A DNA stretch of 64,000 nucleotides, taken from NCBI GenBank assembly GCA_963969365.1, contig OZ017763.1:1426001-1490000 (forward strand), in the 5' to 3' direction. The DNA is from Asterochloris sp. CNOR1. Its lineage: Eukaryota > Chlorophyta > Trebouxiophyceae > Trebouxiales > Trebouxiaceae. Positions 56,496 to 64,000 of this stretch are shown here, one piece after another. Below the pieces are notes generated by a model. The model worked only from the letters and a program-made list of their open reading frames with translations, made no database searches and was not told where the DNA came from. Each line of letters begins with the position of its first letter. Within the stretch, counting starts at the first letter, position 1. Position numbers and translations under genes: made by a program.

Positions 56496-64000
<7,505 letters not shown>

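Overview
This is a nuclear chromosome segment of a green alga (Chlorophyta; a trebouxiophyte such as a Trebouxia/Chlorella/Coccomyxa relative is my guess, not proven). The reasons are: many small exons with acceptors of the (c)tgcag type, plastid genes of green lineages (a lumenal PSA2-like zinc-finger protein with a twin-arginine signal, SQD1, a plant-type SppA), and TGTAA-type polyadenylation signals. Gene models below were built by joining exons by hand; where every exon joins in phase I say so.

Left genic block (1-30.6 kb): the 3' end of an unrecognised gene (+), SppA thylakoid protease (+, cut by a 200-N assembly gap), PSA2-like PSI assembly factor (+), an ADCK1-like ABC1 kinase (-, ten exons in perfect phase, 543 aa), UDP-sulfoquinovose synthase SQD1 (+, ten exons in perfect phase, 479 aa), and a KUP/HAK/KT potassium transporter (+). 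The transporter is interrupted, inside a C-terminal coding exon, by a complete, young Ty1/copia element with a 5-bp target duplication (CCAAG).

Middle block (30.6-51.5 kb) is a retrotransposon cluster: two gag-only Ty3/gypsy-like elements (family A, about 2 kb, no pol), between them a fold-back composite of two head-to-head copies of a pol-bearing gypsy family (B) that carries a nested solo LTR and an internal scramble, then a second copia element with one uninterrupted 4-kb Gag-Pol frame. That second copia sits between two diverged copies of an older segmental duplication.

Right genic block (51.7-64 kb): a small plastid-type CBM20 starch-binding protein (-), a universal stress protein (+) transcribed divergently from it, and a large secreted trefoil-GH31 alpha-glucosidase (+) that runs off the window end.

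Functionally the ordinary genes are housekeeping ones (thylakoid proteostasis, PSI assembly, sulfolipid synthesis, mitochondrial/plastid ABC1 kinase, K+ uptake, starch binding, alpha-glucan hydrolysis). The unusual material is in the retroelements: a LTR-terminus asymmetry shared by both copia copies, a half-tRNA primer site, a fold-back gypsy, a conserved in-frame stop between protease and RT, a 17-bp repeat open in three frames, and a set of GC-AG introns in the host genes.
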